10,823 nt of DNA from Methanobacterium sp. (lineage in GTDB: Archaea > Methanobacteriota > Methanobacteria > Methanobacteriales > Methanobacteriaceae): NCBI GenBank assembly GCA_003161815.1, contig PMNN01000093.1:3754-14576 (forward strand). The letters are read 5' to 3'. Position 1 is the first letter of the stretch, and each line of letters starts with the position of its first letter. The position numbers and the translations under genes are program-made. The notes beneath the pieces were generated by a model, which saw nothing but the letters and a program-made list of their open reading frames with translations, was not told where the DNA came from and did not search any database. Below, one piece after another: positions 1 to 6,537 of this stretch.

Positions 1-1251
1 ATAGCAGATGTAGGTGGCATACCCGGCAAGGACTGTAGAGGATTTTGTAGATATTGTTATTTTAGAAAAGTAAAGAGCGGAGATCCTTTCGGATGTAAAT
101 TCTGCAATTCTGGTAGAGTAGGTTGTGATCATTGCACGACCGGTGTTCGAGAGATCGGAAGTGAGTTTATTCCCCCATTCATTGTTGTTAACTCTGTTCA
201 AAATTCATTGATGCTAGGCGAATATCGGGACCATGATTTAAAAGTCAACATTAGTGGAGGGGGAGATGTAAGCTGTTATCCACATTTACTGGAAGTTGCA
301 TCTGCATTTAAGCAATTGAATCTACCTATTCATTTAGGTTACACTAGTGGTAAAGGAATAGATGATGCGCGAATAGCTGAGGATCTACTCTCGCTTGGTG
401 TAAAAGAAGTAACTTTTACTGTTTTTTCAACTGATGCTTTGCTTAGGAAAAAGTGGATGGGTGATGAAAACCCGGAAGAATCGTTAAAGGCTCTTAAAAT
501 ATTCAGTGAAAACTGTGAAGTACATGCTGCTGCGGTAATAGTGCCTGGAGCTAATGATGGTGATAAATTATTTCAAACCTGCAGTGATCTAGAAGAATGG
601 GGTGCCAAAGCATTTATACTCATGAGATTTGCTAATTTTGAAAATCAAGGCCTTATATTGGGTAATGAACCGATTATCAATGGTTTGACCCCACATTCTC
701 TTGAAGAATTTGAAAATCTGGTTCGGCAGTTAAATAAAGAATTTAGTTTCCAGGTTACGGGGACTCCACTTTGTGACCCGGGAAATGATGCTCCATTTGC
801 TCTTTCTAAAAGCAAAAACCAGGAATATTTGGATATTTTATCTGAAGTTACATCTGAAGCTACTATACTAACCAGCAAAATTGCAGCACCCTTCATAAAA
901 AAGATCATCACTAATATTGGGGCAGAAGACTTGGTAAATGTAGTTACCGCAGATAAAGATATAGGATGTCTTATAACCGAGAAGGATTTAGAAGGAATAG
1001 ACCTTAAAGATCTAAAAGAAACAGTTTTAATTCCGGGACGTGCCTTCGTGCATGACAAGAGAGCAGAAGAAGTTTTAAGTCGTGATGGTGTGGAGAGAAT
1101 AGTAGCCAGAGGGCCGGATAAACTTTCTGTAGATGGTGAGATGAGCAGCACCCTTAGTAAAAAAGAAGTGCTTAAAGCTGAATTATATGCTTTCCAGGAT
1201 TTAATAGAAGCTATAAACTTCTTTGGGATTAGAAAAAAAATAAATAACTAA
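1..1251 (+). CDS. mmp10: Methanogenesis marker protein 10, B12-dependent radical SAM arginine methyltransferase (5' partial)
   Basis: The open frame enters from the left edge and ends at TAA 1249-1251, giving 416 visible residues. Family members are a little over 400 residues, so probably only a few N-terminal codons are missing. The TTG at 208 is internal, because conserved sequence lies before it. Visible residues C12, C16 and C19 form the CxxxCxxC radical-SAM cluster site, followed directly by Y20. Cysteines 32, 35, 42 and 45 form a second four-cysteine site. GGGD at 86-89 corresponds to the SAM-binding glycine motif. From family knowledge, Mmp10 uses cobalamin, bound by its C-terminal part, and SAM to C-methylate an arginine near the active site of McrA. 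It acts in the cytoplasm. Expression may depend on a promoter outside the window. It converges on the metallophosphoesterase gene with a 47-nt gap. Family assignment is confident; the true start cannot be seen. Confidence 0.92.
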   Translation: MADVGGIPGKDCRGFCRYCYFRKVKSGDPFGCKFCNSGRVGCDHCTTGVREIGSEFIPPFIVVNSVQNSLMLGEYRDHDLKVNISGGGDVSCYPHLLEVASAFKQLNLPIHLGYTSGKGIDDARIAEDLLSLGVKEVTFTVFSTDALLRKKWMGDENPEESLKALKIFSENCEVHAAAVIVPGANDGDKLFQTCSDLEEWGAKAFILMRFANFENQGLILGNEPIINGLTPHSLEEFENLVRQLNKEFSFQVTGTPLCDPGNDAPFALSKSKNQEYLDILSEVTSEATILTSKIAAPFIKKIITNIGAEDLVNVVTADKDIGCLITEKDLEGIDLKDLKETVLIPGRAFVHDKRAEEVLSRDGVERIVARGPDKLSVDGEMSSTLSKKEVLKAELYAFQDLIEAINFFGIRKKINN

Positions 1252-1261
1252 TTTTACATCA

Positions 1262-1308
1262 ATTTTATTTTTAACTGAGTAAATTTTATCGATACTAATC
1301 ATTTTTTT
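1262..1308 (+). terminator. U-rich termination region after mmp10
   Basis: After the mmp10 stop there are T-runs at about 1263-1272 and a T7 at 1302-1308. Archaeal RNA polymerase commonly terminates at such U-tracts without a strong hairpin. The T7 lies inside the convergent phosphoesterase gene, where on the other strand it encodes the two final lysines (AAA AAA). Placement is by eye. Confidence 0.35.
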
Positions 1309-2372
1309 ATTTTAATTAATGTAATCTCACATCTTGAACCAAGCCTCATTGGAGGCCCCCAGGTCCCTGTACCCTGAGATACGTAGAGATGTGCTCCCTG
1401 ATAATCATATAGACCTTTAATGTAGGGAAAAATCGTTTTTACCATATAGTTAATAGGGAAGAACTGACCATTATGAGTGTGACCTGAAAGTTGCAGTTGA
1501 ATTCCAGCATCTTTAGTTGTCTGAAATTCCCTTGGTAGATGATACAAGAGAATGGTGGGTTTATTTCTGTCGAATTCAATGTCCTGGAGTATTTTTTCTA
1601 GATATCTTTTCTCTGAAGAATAATCCACCCCTATTATTTGCAAGTCCTTGAAGTGGAATACTTCATTCGTAAGTGTTTTCACTTTGGTTTTACCCAAAAT
1701 TTTGGAAACTTCACTTAAACCTTGGTAAACATCATGATTACCTGTTACAAATAGTGTTGGAGCATTGAACCTGTTCAAAGCCTTAGGAATATCTTTATGA
1801 ATCTTTGATGTTCCATCAAAAAGATCACCGGTAATGAAAATTATATCAGGCTCTAGCTTATTGGTTTTATTTACTATCATTTTAATAAATCCCAAATTTC
1901 TTATGGGACCTATATGAACATCACTGAGCTGAACAGCCTTGATATCATTTTTGATGCCATCTATATGAACATTGATTTCTTTAACTTCCATGCGAGTGGC
2001 ATTAATTATTGCATATATGCTCACCAAAACTGCTATGATAATTAATAGTTCTCCTATAATTAGAGTGGATATTTTTATTAAAAAACTGATTAAGAGAATA
2101 AATATTGAATATAACACTAATAAGATAATTATATAGATTGATATTCCAAACCATGCTGCAGAAATGGAATAAAATATTCTAGATGATATGTTTGAAAACA
2201 TCCGTTCTAGCGAGGATGAAATAGGATAAGACAGAGTTACAATTAATATCAAAATGTATAGTGTATTTGTTCTGGGTAAATTGAAAAAAGTACTCACACC
2301 ATATAAAACAGCATAATTAAGGATTAAAAACCCTAAAAAAAATAATGATGTGGCCATTATGGATCGAAGCAT
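1299..2372 (-). CDS. Membrane-anchored metallophosphoesterase (calcineurin-like, YkuE-type)
   Basis: Numbering is from ATG 2372 (357 residues). About four hydrophobic segments (near 6-30, 35-53, 71-97 and 100-123) precede a soluble calcineurin-like phosphoesterase domain. Its metal-binding motifs are complete: SDVHIG 150-155, GD 182-183, GNHD 211-214, H278 and GHTH 297-300. The tail TWGPPMRLG resembles membrane-linked YkuE-type relatives. It probably hydrolyses a phosphodiester or phosphomonoester; the substrate and the side of the membrane are unknown. The start is uncertain. The frame extends to a TTG at 2453 that has no visible Shine-Dalgarno (SD) sequence, whereas AGAGGTT (2395-2389) lies 7-8 nt before an internal TTG at 2381 and further before ATG 2372. 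It is the last gene of a minus-strand cluster behind mmp7, with a 93-nt gap from ATG 2372 or 12 nt from TTG 2453. Cotranscription is likely, but a link to MCR is only positional. Confidence 0.85.
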   Translation of the reverse strand: MLRSIMATSLFFLGFLILNYAVLYGVSTFFNLPRTNTLYILILIVTLSYPISSSLERMFSNISSRIFYSISAAWFGISIYIIILLVLYSIFILLISFLIKISTLIIGELLIIIAVLVSIYAIINATRMEVKEINVHIDGIKNDIKAVQLSDVHIGPIRNLGFIKMIVNKTNKLEPDIIFITGDLFDGTSKIHKDIPKALNRFNAPTLFVTGNHDVYQGLSEVSKILGKTKVKTLTNEVFHFKDLQIIGVDYSSEKRYLEKILQDIEFDRNKPTILLYHLPREFQTTKDAGIQLQLSGHTHNGQFFPINYMVKTIFPYIKGLYDYQGAHLYVSQGTGTWGPPMRLGSRCEITLIKIKK

Positions 2373-2465
2373 TTTTCTCAAATTTATTAACCTCTGTAAT
2401 AGATTTTTGATGGACAAAAATAGAGTATAAAAATAATAGAATAAATTATTCAATAAATAAGTTGT

Positions 2466-3377
2466 TTAGATTATAGAAGTTTCTGGCAGAAGTTTGACTA
2501 GTATATAATCGTACATCATGGATTTCCTAATTTCTGATATGTCGAGTAATCTTTTATCATTAACCTTCACATCTGCAATTTCATCATGATACTTTTCGTA
2601 GTTTAGTTTAACTCTAACTCCATCTAACTGGCTTACTACTGGTGCAGGGGAGTAAACCTGTTTCATAGCTGGCACCTGGTTTTCTATTTCTGTTTTAACT
2701 AAAATAGACGGTACAATTGGAGGATCATCTGACATATCCACTCTTTTCTGATCTAGAATTCCTTCTGCAACCCTCACTAATTCTTTAAGCGCTCTTATAT
2801 TTTCTCCTCTTTTAAGTCTGCGTGGTATCCTTCCTAGACCTCCTACATATGCATCTGCTCCATGTATATCTTCCACATTTATTTGTGGTGCGCCAGTTAC
2901 AATCACCGGGATTTCTATATCTTCAAAAAGATGAGATTTGTTTAATATACACTCTCTAAAGCTTCCTAAAGCAAAAACTGCCAAGTCATGTTCTTCGATA
3001 AGTTTCTTCTCATCTTCAGAAATACGGGATATACCTTTTCCTGCTCCACGTTGTAGTCCAATCATATTATCTTTGGCCCCGTAACGACGCAGGTATTCAG
3101 ATATATCACATGCGGAATGGGGAAGATGCTGCCTAGCTAGGGTAGGTGAAACTATCGCAATTTCGGTTCCAGCCATGGGGGCTATTTTAACTTTTCCCAA
3201 AAGTTGTTTTGCTTTTTCCTCCACTTTTTCAACATCTTCAATGGGAACGGCGAGGGTTAAAACCAGATCCATCTGACTGATATTTTCTTGAAGCACGAAT
3301 CCACCTAGATCTTCTATTAACTCGGTTATTTCCTCGTGTTTGTAAATTCCCCCAGTGTATGTCAGTGTTTCATACAT
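2466..3377 (-). CDS. mmp7: Methanogenesis marker protein 7 (MCR activation complex component)
   Basis: This 303-residue protein matches the methanogenesis marker 7 family in length and overall sequence (recognised from memory, TIGR03274). It is hydrophilic, with no signal peptide or membrane segment, so it is cytoplasmic. It contains only two cysteines, C90 in [12 protein letters not shown] and C143 in FRECILN; these are the obvious candidates for metal-cluster ligands. From family knowledge, Mmp7 occurs in nearly all methanogens and has been found in the ATP-driven complex, with McrC, Mmp17, Mmp3 and component A2, that reductively activates methyl-coenzyme M reductase and carries nitrogenase-type iron-sulfur clusters. 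The start ATG at 3377 has a GGAG site at 3389-3386 with an 8-nt spacer. Its first 16 nt overlap the end of the upstream unknown gene, which suggests translational coupling. Confidence 0.85.
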   Translation of the reverse strand: MYETLTYTGGIYKHEEITELIEDLGGFVLQENISQMDLVLTLAVPIEDVEKVEEKAKQLLGKVKIAPMAGTEIAIVSPTLARQHLPHSACDISEYLRRYGAKDNMIGLQRGAGKGISRISEDEKKLIEEHDLAVFALGSFRECILNKSHLFEDIEIPVIVTGAPQINVEDIHGADAYVGGLGRIPRRLKRGENIRALKELVRVAEGILDQKRVDMSDDPPIVPSILVKTEIENQVPAMKQVYSPAPVVSQLDGVRVKLNYEKYHDEIADVKVNDKRLLDISEIRKSMMYDYILVKLLPETSII

Positions 3378-3955
3378 AAGTTTTTCTCCAGTATTTTATA
3401 CCGTATTTCAGCTCTTTTAATGGGATTTAATGACGCATTCTTGTGTGAAGGTAATCCAATGGCTCTTTCACCAGCAAAATTAATTTCTCTGTTTATTTCA
3501 TTCTTCAGATAATCAGGATAAACTAGATAATCATAATTATCATCAGTCACAATTCGGAAGCCCATGTCTTCAACAATCTCTCTTAAAAAATTTGAATATA
3601 CTTTAACTTTTATTTTTCGATTTTCATTCCTTTTTTTCTGGAAGTATGATGCTTTCATGAAAAAATTTTTTAGCTGTTTATTTAATCTTACGTTCTCTGT
3701 TTCCATTTTCAGGACTTCTGCTATATTTTTGATGCTTTTTTCTATTTGGGAGAATGTGTTCAACTTCAGTTTTATGAATTGAGTGTTAGAATTTTCAGGG
3801 GTTTCAGTTTCGGATAGAACGACTGCGAAATCTGCATTGGTATAATCCTGATTTTTTGTTATTGTAAATACGGATATGCCTAGTAAAAGTAGAATTTCCT
3901 GACACATTGGTGTGGTTACAATTAAAAGATTTGATTGATCCTGTTTATTCTTCAT
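3362..3955 (-). CDS. Unrecognised methanogen protein overlapping mmp7
   Basis: This is a 197-residue cytoplasmic-looking protein that I do not recognise with certainty. The frame extends one codon further to TTG 3958. I chose ATG 3955 because GTGAT (3966-3962) lies 6 nt before it. The N-terminal part (10-63) reads as strand, helix ending in GI, acidic turn, then strand. A basic linker, rich in Lys and Asn (about 84-117), leads to a second block (116-150) with the same order and a similar GF-xIV-TDD-YDYLVY pattern. The conserved-looking tail has [20 protein letters not shown]. Cysteines are C18 and C194. It is the first gene of the minus-strand cluster and overlaps mmp7 by 16 nt, so the two proteins are probably made together. 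A role in MCR activation is inferred from position only. It could be a divergent member of another methanogenesis-marker (DUF21xx) family. Confidence 0.75.
   Translation of the reverse strand: MKNKQDQSNLLIVTTPMCQEILLLLGISVFTITKNQDYTNADFAVVLSETETPENSNTQFIKLKLNTFSQIEKSIKNIAEVLKMETENVRLNKQLKNFFMKASYFQKKRNENRKIKVKVYSNFLREIVEDMGFRIVTDDNYDYLVYPDYLKNEINREINFAGERAIGLPSHKNASLNPIKRAEIRYKILEKNLCMKH
3386..3389 (-). promoter_or_regulatory. Ribosome binding site of mmp7 inside the upstream gene
   Basis: On the minus strand GGAG is followed by AAAAACTT and then the mmp7 ATG at 3377. It sits inside the last codons of the overlapping upstream gene and fixes the mmp7 start. Confidence 0.55.
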
Positions 3956-4017
3956 CAATTAATCACATATTATTATATATCTTAATATTTATTAGCATCT
4001 TTTACTGAAAGGTTCAT

Positions 4018-4030
4018 TCTATATAATTTA
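4018..4030 (-). promoter_or_regulatory. Putative TATA box for the mmp7 cluster
   Basis: On the minus strand the sequence reads AATTATATAGA. A start about 27 nt downstream would fall near 3997 and leave a leader of about 40 nt before ATG 3955. A nearer TATA-like run (3971-3980) is too close to the start codon to serve it unless the gene starts further in. AT-rich DNA makes such boxes common by chance. Confidence 0.35.
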
Positions 4031-4063
4031 ATATTAATTTGATAATATAAAAAAAATGGATTT

Positions 4064-4080
4064 ACCAAAGAATTTATATA
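4064..4080 (+). promoter_or_regulatory. BRE/TATA promoter of the TRAM gene
   Basis: ACCAAAGAA followed by TTTATATA (4073-4080) is a good archaeal BRE plus TATA arrangement. Transcription would start about 26-27 nt beyond the box centre, near 4103. That puts the leader hairpin at 4105-4130 at the very 5' end of the mRNA. Confidence 0.55.
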
Positions 4081-4104
4081 ATTAATTAAACAAAAAAAAT
4101 ATTA

Positions 4105-4130
4105 CTAAGACCGTTTTATGTAGGTCTAAG
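4105..4130 (+). promoter_or_regulatory. Leader hairpin masking the TRAM ribosome binding site
   Basis: The arms CTAAGACC (4105-4112) and GGTCTAAG (4123-4130) pair with five contiguous bases AGACC/GGTCT, one A-A mismatch and two further closing pairs, around a 10-nt loop. The distal arm contains the AAG of the Shine-Dalgarno AAGGA (4128-4132), so folding would hide the ribosome binding site and melting would expose it. The base pairing is seen directly; the regulatory role is inferred. Confidence 0.45.
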
Positions 4131-4137
4131 GATGTGA

Positions 4138-4353
4138 ATGAAATTGTTTAGAACAGATGAAGGTCCAAAAACAGCTCCCATTCAAGAAGGAGAAGAATAC
4201 GAAGTTAAAATTGAAGATGTAGGTAAAGAAGGCGATGGAATAACCCGAATAGAAGGTTTTGTCGTTTTTGTGCCTGATACAAAAGAAGGTGATGAGGTAA
4301 AGGTTAAGATAACCTCCGTAAGAAGAAGGTTTGCTTTTGCTGAAAAAGTATAA
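4138..4353 (+). CDS. Single-domain TRAM protein, probable RNA chaperone
   Basis: This is a 71-residue protein consisting almost only of a TRAM domain. [20 protein letters not shown] (about 22-41) is followed by [21 protein letters not shown] and an [10 protein letters not shown] end, which is the usual five-stranded beta-barrel pattern. From family knowledge, stand-alone archaeal TRAM proteins bind RNA non-specifically, melt secondary structure and act like bacterial cold-shock proteins; some are cold-induced. The start ATG has AAGGA five bases upstream. The gene has its own promoter and T-rich terminator, so it is monocistronic, divergent from the mmp7 cluster. The leader hairpin suggests post-transcriptional control, possibly by the protein itself or by temperature (inference). 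Confidence 0.92.
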   Translation: MKLFRTDEGPKTAPIQEGEEYEVKIEDVGKEGDGITRIEGFVVFVPDTKEGDEVKVKITSVRRRFAFAEKV

Positions 4354-4367
4354 ATTAAAATTTACCT

Positions 4368-4416
4368 ATTTTTAAGAATAAAAATCTAATGAATTCACAG
4401 AATTTTTGATTTTTTT
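4368..4416 (+). terminator. Terminator after the TRAM gene
   Basis: A perfect 7-bp A/T stem, ATTTTTA (4368-4374) and TAAAAAT (4379-4385) with loop AGAA, is followed by T5 and T7 runs (4403-4416). The stem is weak; the U-tracts are the main signal, as expected in archaea. Confidence 0.45.
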
Positions 4417-4448
4417 ATTCAACTCTATTATTTAATTATTTTTATTCT

Positions 4449-4452
4449 GGTG
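4449..4452 (+). promoter_or_regulatory. Ribosome binding site deciding the comB start
   Basis: GGTG lies nine bases before ATG 4462. The GTG within it (4450) is in frame with comB and could be mistaken for the start codon. Confidence 0.5.
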
Positions 4453-4461
4453 TTTTTTTCT

Positions 4462-5142
4462 ATGAGAGTTTCCCTTAGCTTGGAGAGATCATATTCTAAT
4501 GATCTTGCCATAATGATAGATGCTCTGCGAGCAAGCACCACCATAACATCAGCTCTTCAAAGTTTTGATTCCATCATACCTGTAAAGACTATTGAAAAGG
4601 CCGTGCATCTGGCGGGAGAACTGGATGCTACTCTAGCCGGTGAGCGGGGAGGTGCAAAAATAGAAGGTTTTCATGTGGGTAATTCTCCCGTGGATGTACA
4701 AAATTTCGGTGGAGACGTTCTAGTCCTCACAACCACTAATGGTACGAGGGTGTTGGAAGGTATGAAGGCAAAAGTTCTTATAGGATCCTTTATAAATGCT
4801 GCAGCCGTTGCTATGAAAGCTGTTGAACTTGCAGATGAACACATAGAATTAGTTATGGCAGGTGTAAATGGAAAATTCGTTATAGAAGATTTTTTAGGTG
4901 CTGGGGAAATAATATCCTGCATAAAAATCCACCAAGAAGACCTGGAAATGGATGAAATGGCGTTGGCTGCATTGATGGCTTCTTCTGATAAGAATATGGT
5001 GAATGATGCTGTTAAAGGTTCGGAATCTGCAGCGGGGCTACTTGCATTAGGATTTGAAGAAGACATTGAATTTTCGCTTAAAAGAAATATTTATGATACA
5101 ATACCCATTTATAAAAATGGTGTTATAAAAAGTTTGAAATGA
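4462..5142 (+). CDS. comB: 2-phosphosulfolactate phosphatase
   Basis: ComB removes the phosphate from (2R)-phosphosulfolactate to give sulfolactate, the second step of the phosphoenolpyruvate-dependent route to coenzyme M, the methyl carrier used by MCR. It is a cytoplasmic, Mg-dependent enzyme. From ATG 4462 it is 226 residues, the usual family length. Hallmark blocks are [10 protein letters not shown] (19-28), [12 protein letters not shown] (59-70) with HVGNSP behind it, LTTTNGT (89-95) and [16 protein letters not shown] (133-148). The frame opens at GTG 4450, but that GTG is part of the probable ribosome binding site GGTG, so I prefer the ATG. A TraB-type gene follows after only 6 nt and is probably cotranscribed. 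Other coenzyme M synthesis genes are not in the window. Confidence 0.93.
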   Translation: MRVSLSLERSYSNDLAIMIDALRASTTITSALQSFDSIIPVKTIEKAVHLAGELDATLAGERGGAKIEGFHVGNSPVDVQNFGGDVLVLTTTNGTRVLEGMKAKVLIGSFINAAAVAMKAVELADEHIELVMAGVNGKFVIEDFLGAGEIISCIKIHQEDLEMDEMALAALMASSDKNMVNDAVKGSESAAGLLALGFEEDIEFSLKRNIYDTIPIYKNGVIKSLK

Positions 5143-5148
5143 TTTTAT

Positions 5149-5877
5149 ATGGAACAAGAATTACAGAAAAAAGGATCACTTAGGATAATTGGCACTGCAC
5201 ATGTTTCTGAAAAGAGCATAGAAGAAGTTAAAGCTGCCATACTGGAAATTGAACCAGACCTTGTGGCGGTTGAATTAGATTTAGCCCGTTATAATAATCT
5301 CTTGAATGAAAAAATGGGTGAAAATCAACAAAAAGATGTTAAGGTAAGGGAGTTAATTAAAAATGATCAGTTAACCATATTTGTTGTTAGCAAGTTTCTT
5401 TCCTACATGCAGAAGAGGATAGGTGAAGATGTGGGCGTGAAACCGGGTTCAGAGATGATGGTTGCTATTGAAGCTGCAGAAGAAGTGCGTGCTAGAGTGG
5501 TGCTTATAGATCGGGACATACAGGTTACACTTAAAAGGGCTTTAAATCAGATGAGTCTTTGGGAAAAGCTTAAATTTGCTTCTGGATTATTAGGATCAAT
5601 TTTCAGTCGCGGCGAAGTAGTAGATGATATTGAAAAAATCAAAGAAAGTGATACTTTATCTGAAGTTATGGAATACTTCCAGAAAATGTCCCCCAAAGCA
5701 TTTGATGTATTGGTAACTGAGAGAGATGCTTATATGGCTCGTATGCTACTGGATATACCTTCAGAAGAGAATGTAGTGGCAGTAGTAGGTGCAGGGCATC
5801 AGAAAGGGATTAAAGACTTCATGAATAACCCTGAGACGATACCTTTATTATCAGAACTTTTAAAGATTAAAAATTAA
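5149..5877 (+). CDS. TraB/PrgY-family protein, short form without membrane domain
   Basis: This 242-residue protein has the TraB/PrgY pattern: GTAHVS (15-20), VELDLARY (41-48), [13 protein letters not shown] (98-110), [10 protein letters not shown] (121-130), ERDAYMA (191-197) and GAGHQKGI (214-221). The conserved Glu and His residues of these blocks suggest a metalloprotease-like or hydrolase fold. Bacterial PrgY blocks pheromone activity, but the archaeal function is unknown. Many archaeal members are near 390 residues with several C-terminal membrane helices. This one stops shortly after GAGHQKGI and shows none, and the downstream DNA does not encode them. It is therefore predicted to be soluble. 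The start ATG is 6 nt after the comB stop, and no separate promoter is visible. Codon use is like its neighbours. Confidence 0.87.
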   Translation: MEQELQKKGSLRIIGTAHVSEKSIEEVKAAILEIEPDLVAVELDLARYNNLLNEKMGENQQKDVKVRELIKNDQLTIFVVSKFLSYMQKRIGEDVGVKPGSEMMVAIEAAEEVRARVVLIDRDIQVTLKRALNQMSLWEKLKFASGLLGSIFSRGEVVDDIEKIKESDTLSEVMEYFQKMSPKAFDVLVTERDAYMARMLLDIPSEENVVAVVGAGHQKGIKDFMNNPETIPLLSELLKIKN

Positions 5878-5985
5878 GTATTAATTGAAAAGAGTAATAA
5901 TTTTATTCGTTAATTTTTAATTATTCTTGATGTACTGTATTAAAAATTTAAATTTTACTTTTATAAAAATAACTTAAATCAAATC

Positions 5986-5993
5986 TTTTTTTT
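5986..5993 (+). terminator. T8 terminator of the comB-traB unit
   Basis: This is an uninterrupted T8, the longest T-run in the gap, about 110 nt after the TraB-family stop. An A6 run follows immediately, so the same site could fold as a weak A/T hairpin. Confidence 0.4.
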
Positions 5994-6186
5994 AAAAAAT
6001 TATTTTTATTGTAAAATCGCCAATAAGTCTATTTTATTCCCTAGAATTTATCATTAACCAATCGAAAAACTTGTTGATAATTTATATTTTTACCAAATTA
6101 TAAAGTAGAAAGATAAATTATTTCTGGATTAGCATTCCAAAGGTAATATTTACTAGAGATTCATATAGACTTTAATATGGATATTT

Positions 6187-6197
6187 GGAAAATTTCC
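6187..6197. repeat. Palindrome GGAAAATTTCC before the DUF1922 gene
   Basis: This is a perfect 5-bp inverted repeat around a single A. It sits near the predicted transcription start, just upstream of the ribosome binding site. It shares the core GAAAATTTC with the larger palindrome before the next gene (6470-6488). It is a possible operator, unproven. Confidence 0.4.
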
Positions 6198-6214
6198 CTT
6201 AAAAGTGATTAAAA

Positions 6215-6430
6215 ATGTATCTCGTATTCAGATGTAATTGTGGGCGTGCAGTATACTCTAAAGAGGGAGTCATCAGGAAAAGTTGTGTTTGCGGTGAAGT
6301 CCTGAAAGTTAAAGAGATGAAAATTCTACATAAAGCTGAAAACGTTCTAAGTGCCTCAGAAATTATTAGGAAACTGCAGGAAGAAAAGTATGGTTCCGGA
6401 TATTTAACTACTGCTGATAAATTACGCTGA
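6215..6430 (+). CDS. DUF1922 zinc-ribbon protein (MTH1184 family)
   Basis: This 71-residue protein matches the small DUF1922 family. The Methanothermobacter member MTH1184 has the same length and a solved structure (PDB 1GH9, from memory). The metal site is visible as C7-x-C9 and C24-x-C26, in [10 protein letters not shown] and KSCVCGEVL. The rest contains a helical segment ending in [16 protein letters not shown], which resembles the MTH1184 tail. The function is unknown. A zinc-stabilised fold is likely, and nucleic acid or protein binding is only a guess. The start ATG has AGTGAT five bases upstream. It lies alone between the comB-traB unit and the GTPase, both of which run in the same direction, and both flanking gaps contain promoter-like sequences. 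Confidence 0.9.
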   Translation: MYLVFRCNCGRAVYSKEGVIRKSCVCGEVLKVKEMKILHKAENVLSASEIIRKLQEEKYGSGYLTTADKLR

Positions 6431-6469
6431 AATGTTCAAATTATTCAACATATAATAAAATAGTTTCAT

Positions 6470-6488
6470 TTTAAGAAAATTTCTTAAA
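6470..6488. repeat. 19-bp palindrome upstream of the GTPase gene
   Basis: TTTAAGAAAATTTCTTAAA has 9-bp arms around one central A. The one-base centre makes an RNA hairpin awkward, so a DNA operator is more likely. Its right edge runs into the TATA-like AAATATAAT (6486-6494), so a bound protein would cover the BRE position. The core GAAAATTTC recurs at 6188-6196. Confidence 0.5.
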
Positions 6489-6526
6489 TATAATTCTCTC
6501 AGATTTTCATTCATAAAATTAGGTGA
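6486..6526 (+). promoter_or_regulatory. Promoter and ribosome binding site of the GTPase gene
   Basis: A TATA-like AAATATAAT (6486-6494) predicts a start near 6517, just before AGGTGA (6521-6526), a strong match to the archaeal Shine-Dalgarno. The in-frame GTG at 6523 is part of this site, which favours ATG 6538 as the start, although the 11-nt spacer is on the long side. Confidence 0.45.
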
Positions 6527-6537
6527 AGCAGATTTTT

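Larger units (their letters stand above)
5878..6214 (+). other. 337-nt AT-rich intergenic region
   Basis: I see no convincing gene, tRNA or known RNA motif here. It holds a T8 terminator tract (5986-5993), a TATA-like TTTATATTTT (6081-6090) with CGAAAAAC upstream, a nearer TATA-like TTCATATAGA (6160-6169), and a short palindrome (6187-6197). The nearer TATA would start transcription close to 6192 and give a leader of about 23 nt for the DUF1922 gene. The farther one would give about 105 nt. The ribosome binding site AGTGAT is at 6204-6209. Confidence 0.5.

Noticed and set aside
645..1151. 168-codon minus-strand open frame
   Set aside because: It is antisense to the confidently identified mmp10, is Ser-rich in the way shadow frames are, and matches no family.
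208..1251. mmp10 starting at the TTG at 208
   Set aside because: The frame is open to the left edge and carries the essential radical-SAM cysteines before this codon.
3564..3782. 72-codon plus-strand open frame rich in Phe
   Set aside because: It lies opposite the Lys-rich middle of the unknown 197-residue protein; the Phe runs are just antisense Lys/Glu codons.
4671..5066. 131-codon minus-strand open frame
   Set aside because: It is antisense to comB, whose motifs are complete; low-complexity Ser/Ala composition indicates a shadow.
5878..6214. Possible small RNA or riboswitch in the long intergenic region
   Set aside because: No tRNA-like, C/D-box or stable stem structure was found by eye; the content is AT-rich DNA with promoter and terminator signals.
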